Shown here: positions 1-11,512 of the stretch, one piece after another
Position numbering within the stretch: position 1 is the stretch's first letter
How the letters are laid out: every line of letters begins with the position of its first letter
Origin: Sepioteuthis lessoniana
Lineage: Eukaryota; Mollusca; Cephalopoda; Myopsida; Loliginidae
Assembly (NCBI GenBank): GCA_963585895.1
Contig: OY757904.1
Span: forward strand, 160,392,537-160,456,536
Direction of reading: 5' to 3'
Length of the DNA stretch: 64,000 nt
Notes under the pieces: model-generated
Seen by the model: the letters and a program-made list of their open reading frames with translations, nothing else
The model's database searches: none
What the model was told of the DNA's origin: nothing
Translations under genes and position numbers: made by a program

Positions 1-900
1 GTTCGGTTCTGAAATTCCTTAATTATCTCTATATTACGATTATTGATTATTTGAAAAATATTTTTCGTGCAAGAGTAACTAATTTTTAACGTTTTTTCTA
101 TTAGATATTTTATGTAGTATATTATCATGTTTAAAGTGCTTATCTATCAGTTTTAAAAAATATTTACCTACATTTATACTAGCTATTCTACAAAAAGTGG
201 GGGGTTAAACCATATAAGTTTTCATTTTCTATTTTTATGATCATACTTATTATTTTTTCTTTATTAATATCATTAGGTATATTTTCTTCTAGATACGTAA
301 ATTCTTCCTTAAAATCGCTATTTTTAAGGGCATCTATACACATCTTACTACTCTCTTTGAAAATTTTCTCATTTGCTGATAGTTTACAAATTCTTAAATT
401 TACCGGGACTTGTTTAATTATGGTCTTAGGGTGATTAGAATTAACATTAATATATGGGGGGTGCTTATCAGTTTTTATGAACGATTTATAAGAGTTATTA
501 AAGAGGTCTAGGGTCACATCCAAGAAATAAACTATCTTATTATTAGATGAGACTTCTATCTTGAATCCTAAAAACTTAAAAGCCCTTATAATCTTCTTTT
601 GTATGCTAGAGCTAATTGGGCCATTGCTATTTGGGATATATATTAAACCATCATCATGGTATAACCCCAATTGTTCTGGAATAATAATCCTAGTAAGTAT
701 ATTTAGTATATATAAACCTTCAAGGTCTGCTATTTGTGAGGAATCATACCCCCCATAGGAACGTCAAAGTTATCTAAACCACTTTTAACCCACGTGGATT
801 CATTATTTTTTTATAACTGTTTTCCTACAAGCTAATATTATTTCATATTGATCATTAGTTACATCTACATATTTACGGGCGTAGTTAATACTATCTATCA
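1..900 (-). mobile_element. Penelope-like retroelement remnant, reverse transcriptase region
   Basis: On the minus strand an open stretch (188-670, 160 residues) carries a reverse transcriptase catalytic box YHDD at residues 4-7, FLDV at 49-52 and a SNHP motif at 78-81, the order seen in Penelope-like RTs. Related coding-like sequence continues on both sides: residues resembling the domain before the YHDD box up to about 890, and the post-RT segment down to base 1, where the element leaves the window. Known: elements of this type usually carry a GIY-YIG endonuclease after the RT; that part would lie outside the window. The copy is broken by a few interruptions and is not functional. Family assignment is from motif order, not a search. 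Confidence 0.55.
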
Positions 901-1051
901 GAATATTTTATCCGTAAGATCTGAAGAAGTCCTGATAATTTTATCCATAAGATCTGAAGAAGTCCTGTTAATTTTTTTCGTGTTTTTTGATTTTTCAAAA
1001 CCACATAACAGGATAATCCTAATGTGACCGGTTTGTTGTCTTTTCTTAATG

Positions 1052-1053
<2 letters not shown>

Positions 1054-1115
<62 letters not shown>
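1054..1115. repeat. (TA)n microsatellite, about 62 bp
   Basis: Pure TA dinucleotide run. It lies just beyond the 5' side of the Penelope-like remnant. Confidence 0.95.
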
Positions 1116-1119
<4 letters not shown>

Positions 1120-3550
1120 TTTTTGAAGAATTATTATAATCACGAACTCTAAGAATATAAAGATCTTACACGGATCAACAATATCTCAATATCTTAACAT
1201 TATGACTACTATTTATAGAGCTTGTTTTCTTATCTATCAGTACATGCGTAAATCCAAGTTTACTTAAGGTTCTTCCAGTTACAAATATCACAGATCACCT
1301 GCAAACATCAAGTCTTTCATTGAAAATGCGCAAAGGTGAAAGAGGGTAATATGAGAAGATTTGAACTGAAAGCAAAAACCTCCTTACTTGAGGATATTAC
1401 TATTTCGGCAAATAAACACGAACAATTCTACTTGTCAGTCACTTTTAAGGAATCTTTTGATAAGATATAAAATTAAAAATTCTTTTCATCTAATTTTGCT
1501 TTACGTTTTACATATTGTGTATTTTTTTAATATCTATTATTGCGTATTGCATTATCTAGTCAGAGACATGCCTATAAATATTGTCAATTTAAAAGCAAGG
1601 ATGTATTCATTCACTCAAGGTTCTTGGGGTACAATTAAATTTATTTACTATAGGAGTTTTTATGAGATAATGAACAATTTCAAGCTAAAAATTTGCTTGA
1701 TTTTCTAATTGTAAATTTACTCACCTACACGTTCTGAAAAGTACTTACAAGTTAATTGTAGTTTTTTTTTATATAATAAAGTGATATAATTAGTTTATAT
1801 CTCCAGTCAGAATTACAACCAATAAACCGAATATGTAATGTCTAAGACAAATGCTCTGATAATCTTTTTTAAGATTGAAAATTTAAACTCTGTACTATTG
1901 CATTTTGACTTCTCATTAAATATAGCTTTTTATTAGAGCCCTTGATCAATGAGAGCTCCCCTTTCCTTATGATGATAAAAATTTAAAACATTACCCTTAA
2001 TAAAAAAAACAAACTAGTATACAAACAACTCTTCACGATTATTAATATAAATCATGATTATTAAAGATTGTTCAAACGTTCAGACTGTTGGGAAATTATT
2101 ATTCTTTAATTTTCTTTTTATAAAAGTTCAAATGAATAAATTTTTGCTATTGATATATGTTTAATTTCTTTATTTCTTGCTGAACAGAAACCAGCAATCA
2201 TTTTATTTCTTTATCTAGCCTCGATGTGAATCAATATTGTTGTTAGGAAAAAAAGGTTACCAGGTTAAAACGTACTTTATACATGCATTTAATCCCAAAG
2301 ATAATCTTCTTAACTGACTAAAAGATAACAGATTTTTGCGGTCAGAAGCAGATAGCGTTTCTTGGATCCGATTTTCTTCGAGGAAACATTGCAAATAAAA
2401 TTATTTGAATTCTGTGACTAGGTATTTTCTCTATCTATTTTTCTAGCCTTTTTTATTTTAATGTTATTCTTTTTTTTTATCAAAACTTTCTAACTCAAAT
2501 AATATCTGACGGTTAAAGTATCAGAATTGAAAAAATAAAGAATCATTCATATTTTTTAAGTTATTTTTATTCTATAATTGATTCTTATTAAAACTTTCTT
2601 GGTTGAAAAATCTCTGACTCTGGTAGGTAGCATTGATAAGGAAAAAGTTGCCATAATATGAATATAAAAATGTAACTAAATGTATAAAATAAAAAGGTTA
2701 CATGTCAGAATTAAAGTTGAGACAAGAAAATATTATGACATGAATAATTAAAGTGAATATATAGATTTATATGTGCTGTCTATCAACAAAGATTTTGGTG
2801 GCTAAATTAATTAAAACGTCGTCCATGAAAGATGACTTCCTGAAACATAGGATTAGAAAGAATCATACGAGGAATCACTTCTTTATTCATACCTTACACC
2901 ATATTAAGCCGAAAAATGTGCGATGACAGGCAGAAATACAATAAACCAAATTAAAACTATGCGATTCACTACTAAATTCAAGAAGTAATCATTGAATGAT
3001 AAACACATTTTGGTAATATCATGTATTTCACTATTCTCTTGAATTCAGTAAAAATTATTTTTTGACTCAGAAATATACAACTCCAGGCCAAAATTATGGA
3101 ATAACTACACTTAGAGGATTCTCTCTTAGATTTGTTTATTTAGCAGTAAATACACTAATTGTACGGAAAACGCAAAACATCATTTCTTTAGAAGCTGAAT
3201 ATTATGACTTCATAAAACATTTCTTAAACAAATTATTTAAATTAATGGTACAGTTTGTTTCTAAGCCATCCAGAGAAAATATGAAATAACCCAAAAATGT
3301 TTGGAAAAAAATTATAGATTGACCTTTTAATTTTTATAATGGTGTCATTTTTATGATGGTATTGCATTTTGCTCGAGTCGGGATTAAAGCTGGAAAGGAA
3401 AATACTGGGTCATATAACAATCCGAATTTAAATTCAATTGATCATTAATGGTGGACATTTTTAAATGAAAAGGCTACATACAACAGAAGAAAATTTATTA
3501 ACTGTTAAGAAAGTTCGAATTATTTTGATAAAGAATATTACGTTAAATTG
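1116..3550. other. AT-rich non-coding stretch
   Basis: No convincing gene, RNA or named repeat. Two short open frames here (1388-1708 and 3062-3289, plus) have no recognisable domain and AT-driven composition. The sequence around 3080-3110 vaguely resembles a Tc1-type terminal repeat but no partner was found. Confidence 0.5.
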
Positions 3551-3559
3551 GTGAAACCC

Positions 3560-3605
3560 ATGTCCGGTTTAGATTTCTTGGCATATCACCCTTCGTGGGT
3601 CATTT
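3560..3605 (-). repeat. 3' tail fragment of SINE family D
   Basis: On the minus strand this reads as the conserved tail 'ATGACCCACGAAGGGTGATA' followed by TGCCA, nearly the same as the tail of the fuller copy at 10150-10410. Confidence 0.5.
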
Positions 3606-3653
3606 AATGTCAAAGCTATCCTTCTAGAAGAACAGCAGTGATGCTATTTAACC

Positions 3654-3927
3654 ATATTTACCCAACCCCTCCGCTCGGGCAGGATATGACACAAGGTCAA
3701 TTTTTAAGCGGAGTTTAACAGGTTTGAATTCAGAGTTTTCCTTCTCCTAGACTGAAGAATCTTGTCTGCCCTACTATTTACCCATAGCTGGAGGGAGAAT
3801 AATTGGATTCATACCTTTCCCAAGGGTATTAGTACTATGTGAAATGCAATCAGTCTCGTCCAGGATTTGAACTCGTGTCGCCGTGCTCATTTCCTACGAC
3901 GATAACCATTACACCACGGGCACATCC
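3654..3927 (-). mobile_element. tRNA-derived SINE, family B, near full length, with 18-bp target-site duplication
   Basis: Read on the minus strand it begins with a tRNA-like head: an A-box-like GTGGTGTAATGGTTATCG and a B-box-like GAGTTCAAATCC. A tRNA-unrelated body follows, ending in a segment rich in GGAGGGGTTGGGTAAATA. The element is flanked by a perfect direct repeat, cagtgatgctatttaacc, at 3636-3653 and 3928-3945, the mark of LINE-mediated insertion. A second copy of the same family lies at 61878-62172. Known: three tRNA-derived SINE families have been described from octopus; I cannot say which this is. A perfect duplication suggests a fairly young insertion. Confidence 0.9.
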
Positions 3928-3994
3928 CAGTGATGCTATTTAACCCATAGCATTAGTCAGAAAGTGCAACTGGAGTTCAGGGTTGCTTCCCACG

Positions 3995-4214
3995 TGTTGT
4001 ATAGTGGCTCGCCCCACGTGACCTCTGGTATCGTGGAGGTATAAAAGACGTCGTGTTTCTTAAACACAAGGAGTCTGCAACATTTCGGTCTGTAGCAAGA
4101 CCAACTTCGGACGTAACACCGACAGGGCGAGACTTATAATATTTGTTGGAATGTACCACTTCAGTTAATAAATAATAAACTCTTTATTTCACTGTGTATC
4201 CCTTCATTACAACG
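3995..4214 (+). mobile_element. Candidate solo LTR (fossil), family unknown
   Basis: About 220 bp with near-complementary short ends (TGTTGTA and TTACAACg), a TATA box (ggtataaaag near 4040) and AATAAA-type signals near 4167-4175, that is, a U3-R-U5-like order. Composition is less AT-rich than the flanks. No clear target-site duplication and no internal region are seen, so this would be a solo LTR of an old Ty3-type element. It could instead be another repeat with a chance TATA box. Confidence 0.35.
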
Positions 4215-4618
4215 ATAAAACATAACTATTCAGCCGTCCATCGCTTTAACCATTACACCACGAGGAAACCTGCCCATGCCCGATAGAATTAAAATTATTA
4301 GATTATTAAAATTGCCACAAAACTAGAAGAGGAGAAACAAAGTAGTTTTTGTCGATGATTTCAATACGTTTTTTTTTTCTCAACATTTGGTTATTCGGTA
4401 TTTTCCTCTACTCGGAAAAAATATACCATTCATTTGAATAATCTAATATTAGAAGTAGAATGTTCGGTTGATAAAATGATTTTCTTTTTTATCAGTAACT
4501 ATTCATTTACTGCTAAATAAAAACGTCTAAGTAAACATCGTATAAGTGGGCTAATTTCACAATTTTTGACTGAGGTAGTATAATTTTAATTAATTTTAGA
4601 ATGAACGCAAAATCATAT

Positions 4619-4714
4619 GTGAAATCCCATAAATGTGAAATCCTATAAATGTGATATCCTATAAATGTGAAATCCTGTAAATGTGATATCCTATAAATGT
4701 GATATCCTATAAAT
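4619..4714. repeat. 16-bp minisatellite, six copies
   Basis: Six direct copies of a 16-bp unit close to gtgatatcctataaat, with single-base differences among copies. The unit is partly self-complementary around GATATC. Confidence 0.92.
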
Positions 4715-6120
4715 TAACATGGGATTTAACTATCGGATATGTACAAAAATTTCCAGCGTTCTTTCACCAGCATTCAGTAAATGCTCTGTAGAAAATTGAT
4801 TTTTCACCGGAATCTTTTGGACAAACTTCTGTTCAAGCATTACTTTGAAGTTTATTTTAGCTTTTGCACTCTAAGTTCATTGTTTCCATATAAATTCTCT
4901 CTCTATAGGTTCTATCTAAATAAGATGTCTCATATCTTTTATTAGCAAAGCTGAAGTTCTAACGAAAGAAAAACACCAAGTACATTCACTTTGGAAAAAA
5001 TCCAAATATTTGTTGCTAATGAATTACATTCAACAACATGGCATGACTAAAATTTTTCTTGGCTCGCGAGACCAGGGAAGCGTCTCTCATGTAAGCTGAC
5101 AAAGTGTGATTCAATGGGAACGCTACACGTCACTAATCACATGGCTAAGTAATACATACCGGGAATTATGGAACCAAATAAGTGCACGCAATTTGTTGAC
5201 GTCGCTTTGGTCATGAAAAACATATTTAAGGTATTTTTATTCTTCGAGAGCATTCCGTCTTTGTCTTTCGAGCACTTAACACTCTGCGACTAAGTGCGCC
5301 GCTAGTCACGAACTTCTAAATAACCCGGAGGCTTTAAAACAACGAAATTTATCTCTTACGGAAGCCTATTTCTTATTTAACCATTGAATAAAACTAAGAA
5401 CATCAGGCAATGAAAACAATTTCTTTTTTTTTTAGATTGTTTTATTGGCATCAAAATAATAATTTTGCATTATTTTCTCATTGATTCTAAAAACATAAAG
5501 ATAAAATAACTATTCAGATCGTTTCATTCATAATAGTGACAAAAACAGTTTATATAAAGGCTCTATTAGACATTATGTCAATTATTAGGAGGTATCAAAA
5601 TATTTGGCCGACTTTGAAAATGACAACCGTTTCTACAGACTCACCAAGAATGGAAACTGAAAAAGTTTAGGAACGAGAATATTTTACAATATTTTAAGAG
5701 CTGGTTGGAATTACGAAGAAAACAGCCATAGAATGGTATAGGTACTACCGAGATATTTATACTGCTAAAATGCAGAAAGTTCGAAGGCCCCGGAAAAGAA
5801 ATTTGATGGACGTATACCATTGGAATGTCGCCTAAGAGGTGTTCTGTTTGATATAAAAGTAACGTAGCAAACTGGCTCCTCCTCCCCTTTAAAAATTAAA
5901 CAGAAAACTTTTCTCGAAAAATTTGTTTATAATCCGAAAGTTTGGTTCTTAATGTTATTCAGAATAAATTATTTCTATATTATCTTAACCAAAATTTTTC
6001 TTTACTTTAAAGAATATTTCATCTACACATAATCATTACATATGTTGTACGTTTATATTTAAATTTTGTGTGATTTTTAAGAGTTTTTTTTTTTTTTTGT
6101 ACACGATTATATCAAGTATT
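4715..6120. other. Non-coding stretch with one less AT-rich block
   Basis: No gene seen. The block at about 5040-5340 is less AT-rich than its surroundings and may be an unrecognised old repeat. The block at 5580-5840 (plus) resembles a decayed transposase by eye, but I could not fix its family. Confidence 0.4.
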
Positions 6121-6124
6121 GCTA

Positions 6125-6345
6125 ATACAAACAATTTGCAAACAGATCAATTGGGTCCTAACCATTATCAGGTACTACCACTCGCGTCAGAGAGGAACTG
6201 GGAGTAATGAAAATGAAGCGCTATTCCACACACCCTAGATCTCCAGAACTAGAATCGGGCAACCAGATACAATTTTGTGTCATACTTAGAACTCTGCTTT
6301 ATAGCGGGGGGATCTAATCCCCATGCAGTGGGTACATTCAACAAA
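6125..6345 (+). repeat. Dispersed repeat R, copy 1
   Basis: Shares the ordered blocks that define repeat R in this window: 'tttgcaaacagatc', 'caggtactaccac', 'gaactgggagtaatg', a 'ctagatctccagaac' block and an ending near 'acagtcagtgtattc'. This copy is diverged in its 3' third. At least eleven copies in both orientations occur in the window. Its own coding capacity and mode of spread are unknown to me. Confidence 0.75.
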
Positions 6346-7225
6346 TTCAAAACCTAACAGGGATGGTATGAACCGCAAGATAGTGTGACGGTTACTGCAT
6401 CTTTGTTCCGAGGTTACATTATCCTCGAAAGACGGGGAGAACCTCTGTCGACAGTACCGTACCACCCAAGCTCTAAATATTCTCCGCAACTAGTTATATT
6501 TTATTGATAGCTTTGAAAGCCCATATAACTAGTTAAGTATAAAGCTTGCGTATAGGTTTAATTTTTCGAGATACGGACGAGTGAGGATGTGTCAAGGGTC
6601 GAGAGGTCGACGTGATATAAATGAACACGTGAAGAGTTCTAAACCGGACAAACAATATGACGCGTAGTTGTTTTTCTTCTTTTCTTTATATATGTATCTT
6701 TCTTACATATTTTATTTTAAGGAAAGCACAATTGTAACAACAGAAAAACAAAAAGCAAAACAAATACAACAAAAAAATATACAGAAATGTGGAGGGCAAG
6801 ACGCTTCCAATAGTGTTTGACTATGTCCTTCCAATAAGACAAAGTTCTCCTTTTTTCTCTTTTTTTTTTTTCAACCTGTCTTGAAATTACACCCGTATCT
6901 CCTTGTCCCCTTTACAATTAAAGGGAGGGAACTTACTCGTTCTTTCCAATATTTGTTCACTTATTTTTCTTTTTCTTCCCTTCTTTTAGCGAAGAACGAA
7001 AGTCTCCCCTCTTCGTCTTTAAAGTGGATATACAAATTTAAACAAATATGTTTTCCGCCGAAACTAGCTGCGAATGAACAACCTCAAAAAAATGTTTCTT
7101 TGGATATTCTTGATACAGTCGTTTATTTGGGTTACGTATATTATTTGTAATAAAATTTTTGACTAATCTTTTTTCTTTCCTTTGTTTTGTTATTTTTTTT
7201 TCTTATATTCGTTAATTTCTTATTA
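6346..7225. other. AT-rich non-coding stretch
   Basis: No recognisable feature. The plus frame at 6881-7150 (89 codons) is T-rich with no domain I recognise. Confidence 0.4.
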
Positions 7226-7229
7226 ACGA

Positions 7230-7600
7230 GTCGCAAGGCACCGTTTTTTCTTTTACGTTGCGCCTCAGTTTCTTGCCCAACGGAGTTGACGGCTTCTATT
7301 AGGCCATTCTGTTACTAGAATTTCACCTTCCACCGGACCACGTGAAAAGGCGACCTTTCTCTTCCTTGGCGAAACTCGGAACTGACTTTTTGGCTTTCGT
7401 TCTTTTTGGCGGTAGAACGTCCTCCCTGCCTCGACCAATCGTATGTCTTTTCCCTATCTGGGTCAAGACCTCTGCCCCTTCTCGGTTGGTCCTTCACTGT
7501 TGCTAGGGCTCGAAAACCAGCCAATCGCCTGCCTTTCTTCCGGTCCTCATAGTAGTCCTTGTTTTCCTACATTTTAACCCTACCGTGGCCACTGGCCGTC
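7230..7600 (-). other. Unassigned block, markedly less AT-rich than its flanks
   Basis: About 370 bp of near-balanced base composition inside AT-rich DNA, with sharp edges. The minus strand is open for 69 codons (7315-7524), rich in Arg, Lys and Ser, with no domain I recognise. The block contains several CCAAT/ATTGG motifs. It may be a fragment of an old mobile element; I do not recognise a host protein. Confidence 0.35.
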
Positions 7601-7689
7601 ACAATAGTATTACTTATATAAGTTAATAAGCTATGCTTTTTATCCCTCCTTATATATATATATATATATATACAAGCATGTTTGGTTAA

Positions 7690-8118
7690 ATAATAAATAC
7701 ACATTTTCTCTATATATTTTTATTAAGATCCTTTCAAGTTTCCTGCTAAGTGTCTTGGTTTCAGGATGGAATTAGTTTGGTAGATGAATTTACCAAGATT
7801 GTACCGAGCGTTTTCGGACCTTTCATAGGCCATAATCAGGGGTGGTTTTCATGCGTAAAGAGTGTTTTTTTTTTCTTGGGTTCTTAGGTTTTTTTATAAC
7901 ATTACAAAATCTAAAAAAAATACACTCTATACACATGCAAACAGCTCCTGATGATGGCCTATGAAAAGCACAATTTTGGTAAATTCATCGACCAATTCTA
8001 ATTTAAAACCAAATCACTTATCAAGAAAATGGAAAGGCTCTTGATAAAAATATATAGACAAAATGGGTCTTTATTGTTTAATCAAATATGCTTAAATGAA
8101 ATACTGCTGCCAAACTAT
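7690..8118. mobile_element. Foldback element with long inverted arms
   Basis: The segments 7690-7855 and 7935-8118 are inverted copies of one another, roughly three quarters to four fifths identical by eye, separated by about 80 bp. The arms end outward in (TA)n and (GT)n microsatellites. The inner tip carries 'CTGATGATGGCCTATGAAA' in the right arm. A third arm of the same family lies at 44324-44560. No coding sequence is present, so it is non-autonomous. Confidence 0.7.
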
Positions 8119-8129
8119 GTATATATATG

Positions 8130-8130
<1 letters not shown>

Positions 8131-8158
<28 letters not shown>
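8131..8158. repeat. (GT)n microsatellite
   Basis: Pure GT run directly beyond the right arm of the foldback element. Confidence 0.9.
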
Positions 8159-8159
<1 letters not shown>

Positions 8160-8161
<2 letters not shown>

Positions 8162-8764
8162 CTTAAAGCCCATGCATTATACTAGCAACATCAAAGCAGT
8201 GATATTACCATATAAAAGCTACTCTCTCGTAACAATATTAGATATCAAGTTTAGAGGAATTGAAGTAGATAAAAGGCAGCCTCGAGTAGATCATTTTGAT
8301 GTGCTAGCAGTTATGGACAAAAAGAAAGATTTGATTATTTTGTATTAAGTTCAAATTGTTATGGCCAGAAGATGAAGTTAGACCAAATCGAAATGACCCA
8401 AGTTGTTGGATTGCTCACTTTTAGATGTTGTGAGTGGTATAAGAAGAAAAAAATCCAAATTCTCCCGCCAGACACAGGACACCCAAGACTTATCGCTACG
8501 AGAAGTGAACGAAGGCTTGCAAAGTATCAGACAACAGAAAGACTACTGTGACACAAATTGCATATAGCTTTATGACGGATTGGTTGATTTCATCGGTATT
8601 TCAACCTGTCAAGGCTTATTCTATACTGAGAGGTTAGGGAATCACGTTCATTGTATGTTCATATTTAAATTTTTTGTGCAGTTGTTTATTCAAAGTTTTT
8701 GCACTCGGTCTAATCGAAGACGAATGATTTTAAATGGATCTTGGTGACCTCTTGATGTGACTCT
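8160..8764. other. Non-coding stretch, nothing recognised
   Basis: No gene or named repeat seen. Short frames in it lack domains. Confidence 0.4.
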
Positions 8765-8952
8765 AACAGGTACTACCACTCTGGGTTAGAGAGGTAATAG
8801 CGATGAAGAAGCACTCCACGTTCACTAAGAACTCTATAATTGGAGCCACATCATTCGATGTTCAGTGTCTCACCTAGAACACCCTTTCTTGAGGGTATCC
8901 ATCCTTCTGCAAGGGATACAGTTAGCGTATTCTAAGCCCCCTGGTCGAGTGG
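8765..8952 (+). repeat. Dispersed repeat R, copy 2
   Basis: Blocks 'caggtactaccactctggg', 'agagaggtaatag', 'gaactctataattggagcc' and 'ttagcgtattctaagcccc' match the order in other R copies. Confidence 0.8.
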
Positions 8953-9369
8953 GTATTAGTTTTTATTGACGCGAACTAAAGAACGAGACACTACGAACAG
9001 TCTATTGAACTTGCGGCATATTTGGTGGCATTGACGTAGGCTAATTAGAATATCAATGTTAACGAATGGTCAGTGTTGACAACGTCTTCCCTCGGTATTC
9101 GAGGTAGTGGGATTGTCTGCAAACCAGTGTGTCAAACTAAGGTGGAAGCTGCTGTATAGCATATCAATAAGCTCAGCATATCTGAAGGCAAACTAAACCC
9201 TTTCGTGGCAATAATATGCTATTATAGCAACGGTGCTCTGACAGCCTTCACAAGAAAGGCTTCAGAAACAGGAAGTACATATTTGAAAAGGTTACTAAAT
9301 ACTTATGTTCTCAGTATCATTGTGCGAATACAGGATGTATTGATCAAGTTTAGCTTTGTTGAAAAAATC

Positions 9370-9515
9370 TACTCTTAAAACTTTCTCATCTTTTTCGCTT
9401 CATTTAACGACCCATACATCCTGATGAAGGTCTAAAAAACCAAAAACGTTCAACGTAGGCAAATAATTCAATAAATAAAATCATCCCCTGAAGACCTTGC
9501 GTTTTTACATCTTTA
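9370..9515 (+). repeat. Repeat with hammerhead-like core, copy 1
   Basis: About 140 bp that recurs in degenerate form at 11870-12005. Both copies share 'aaaactttctcatctttttc' and 'attcaataaataaaa' and both sit just before a (TA)n tract. This copy contains CTGATGA at 9421-9427, then a GGTCT/ACC stem candidate and an AAAAACG segment, close to the CTGATGA-stem-GAAAC core of hammerhead ribozymes. Confidence 0.5.
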
Positions 9516-9545
9516 CATTTTTATACTGGCGGATTTATTCTCAGT

Positions 9546-9546
9546 T

Positions 9547-9582
<36 letters not shown>

Positions 9583-9630
9583 AAGAAAGAGAGAGAGAGA
9601 GAAATGCAGAGAGCCAGACAGATAGAGACT

Positions 9631-9662
<32 letters not shown>
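9546..9662. repeat. Compound (TA)n(GA)n...(GT)n microsatellite
   Basis: Three adjacent dinucleotide runs, in the order TA, GA, GT. Confidence 0.93.
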
Positions 9663-9664
<2 letters not shown>

Positions 9665-9854
9665 GCATGCCAATGATTAAAAAGCGTTAACATACTTTAC
9701 CAAATATTCCTTTTTCAATATGATATTTCTTGTCAGTACACTTTAGTAACATAGAATATAAAATTGAAAATTTCAGAACAAATTTTAGCTAATTTCAACG
9801 CTTTAGGTTACAAACTTATCGATCCACTTTATCTATATAAGAGTATGTAGTTAT

Positions 9855-9968
9855 TTACTTAGCTTAGTATAGCTAGGGCACAAGGTTAGAAATATAGGAC
9901 ACCCAGTGAGAATCGAACTCACTAAAATCGTTTGCTAATCTAGCCGGATAACCATTACACTACATGTA
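9855..9968 (-). mobile_element. tRNA-derived SINE head, family C
   Basis: On the minus strand the sequence carries an A-box-like 'tgtagtgtaatggttatcc', a B-box-like 'gagttcgattctc' and the body 'actgggtgtcc'. It matches the triplicated heads at 45135-45475. The 3' part beyond the head is short. Confidence 0.6.
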
Positions 9969-9980
9969 TGGGTATGTAAG

Positions 9981-9981
9981 C

Positions 9982-10034
<53 letters not shown>

Positions 10035-10036
10035 TG
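9981..10036. repeat. Compound (TA)n(GT)n(GA)n microsatellite
   Basis: TA, then GT, then GA runs with sharp boundaries. Confidence 0.9.
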
Positions 10037-10149
10037 ACAGAGACAGAGATGGAAAAAAAGAGATTTCAAATGTGTGAATAGTTTTTACCTGACAGAATGT
10101 CAATGTCATTTGAAATTCGTTTTTCTTTCTTTGAAAATAAATAATTATA

Positions 10150-10420
10150 TATTAAGAGGGGGTTCCCGTAGTGTTGTTGTAAACGTACTGGACTGGCACA
10201 TCGTTGTAAGCAAGTTCGAACTCCTGTCGCGCAATTACCTTGACTTTCGGATCGATGCCTCTTGGGAAAGACATGAATTTCCTTATCCCACAGCCCTGTG
10301 TTAAACACTGTTACAATTGTAACATCCTTCTATAAGGATGGCTTTGGCATAAATAACCCACGAAAGTTGATATGCCATTAGACAGAGAAACCCAACCTAT
10401 CCAACCAAATTATTTCTTTT
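10150..10420 (+). mobile_element. tRNA-derived SINE, family D, probably near full length
   Basis: Begins with a tRNA-like segment (around 'gttcccgtagtgttgttg') and a B-box-like 'caagttcgaactcc'. The body ends in the conserved tail 'aataacccacgaaagttgat' plus 'atgccatta' and then A/C-rich sequence (aacccaacctatccaacc), typical of a SINE tail. Tail fragments of the same family occur at 3560, 30985, 47808, 53915 and 55560. No clear target-site duplication was found. Confidence 0.65.
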
Positions 10421-10726
10421 CAAAATTTTCTCTTGCAGGCATAACGAATCTAAATCAATTTATTTATTTATTTATTTATTCCTACCCTCTGACATACCGC
10501 ACTCATCAAAAGAGAGAGTTGACTCGATTAAAAGAAATTTCTGATAAGTTTAGATGAAATCTCGAGAGTTTCGACGTGTATCAGCTTATCGAATAATTTC
10601 ATTTCCCACGTTTCTATCAATGATTGCCATCAATTTTACTTTCGTTGATGAAATTCTTATATTTTCATGTGACGTTTGTTATCAGGTGGACATTGAGATA
10701 AAACCTCTTCGATTGATTCTCCCAAG

Positions 10727-10727
<1 letters not shown>

Positions 10728-10765
<38 letters not shown>

Positions 10766-10816
10766 CGAAAGAGAGAGAGAGAGAGGGAGAGATAGCGAGA
10801 GAGAGAGAGAGAGAAT
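10728..10816. repeat. Compound (GT)n(GA)n microsatellite
   Basis: GT run followed by GA run with a few interruptions. It creates an open plus frame of Val/Cys then Arg/Glu repeats that is not a gene. Confidence 0.9.
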
Positions 10817-10819
10817 CAC

Positions 10820-11405
10820 AATATTTACCCAATTAAAGCTTGTTCTATATTCCCTGGATCTCTGGATTTATTTCCTACAATTTCTGAATGAATTTCGCCA
10901 AAACATCTGTCCCATTATGCAAACAATACTTGTTTTATTCTGATGCAGAGTTAGATGCCCTGGAGAAAAGTTTTCCATCTTCACTGATGAACGACCAAAT
11001 GCTTTCAATGTAATATTTCCCTAAAGACAAAAAGACAAAATTTACTTGTGTAACTCTCGGCTTTTTACTCTGACTGTAAAACAAGATTGTTGAGTAAGTT
11101 TCATATGATTTGTCTGTATATTAATCATTTTTACACAGACAAGTTCGTCCTACACATCGTCAATTCAATATTGAATTAGTGCAAGGAAAACTTTCTTAAC
11201 TTCGGAAAAAATAGATTTTCTCTTCTTTCTTTACGAATATATTTACATACACAAGAATAAAAGGTTTGATTATATCATTCCAGTAGATATGCAGAGAAGT
11301 GTTTATAGTATAAAATCTAAGAATCAATTACATTAGAATTCATACGTTGTCACTCACGAGTGTACAATCACAGATACACACAGACATGTACTCTCGACTT
11401 TTAAC
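10820..11405. other. AT-rich non-coding stretch, possibly 5' flank of the GPCR gene
   Basis: No repeat or gene recognised. A 5' non-coding exon of the GPCR could lie here or further upstream, but no promoter elements are clear. Confidence 0.35.
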
Positions 11406-11409
11406 CTGG

Positions 11410-11512
11410 GACTTTGTGGAGGCCTGTTTAGCATAATGATTATCCACGTAGGAAATGGAATCGGCTACATGAGTTCAAAACCTGGAACAGTCTGTTTGCG
11501 TTTCACTTCCCA

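Noticed and set aside
898-1143. Minus frame made largely of Ile-Tyr repeats
   Set aside because: Created by the (TA)n tract; the flanks show no domain. The same holds for Ile/Tyr, Cys/Val and Thr/His frames at 13665, 16445, 17382, 19152, 22892, 41703, 48660, 50928 and 54487.
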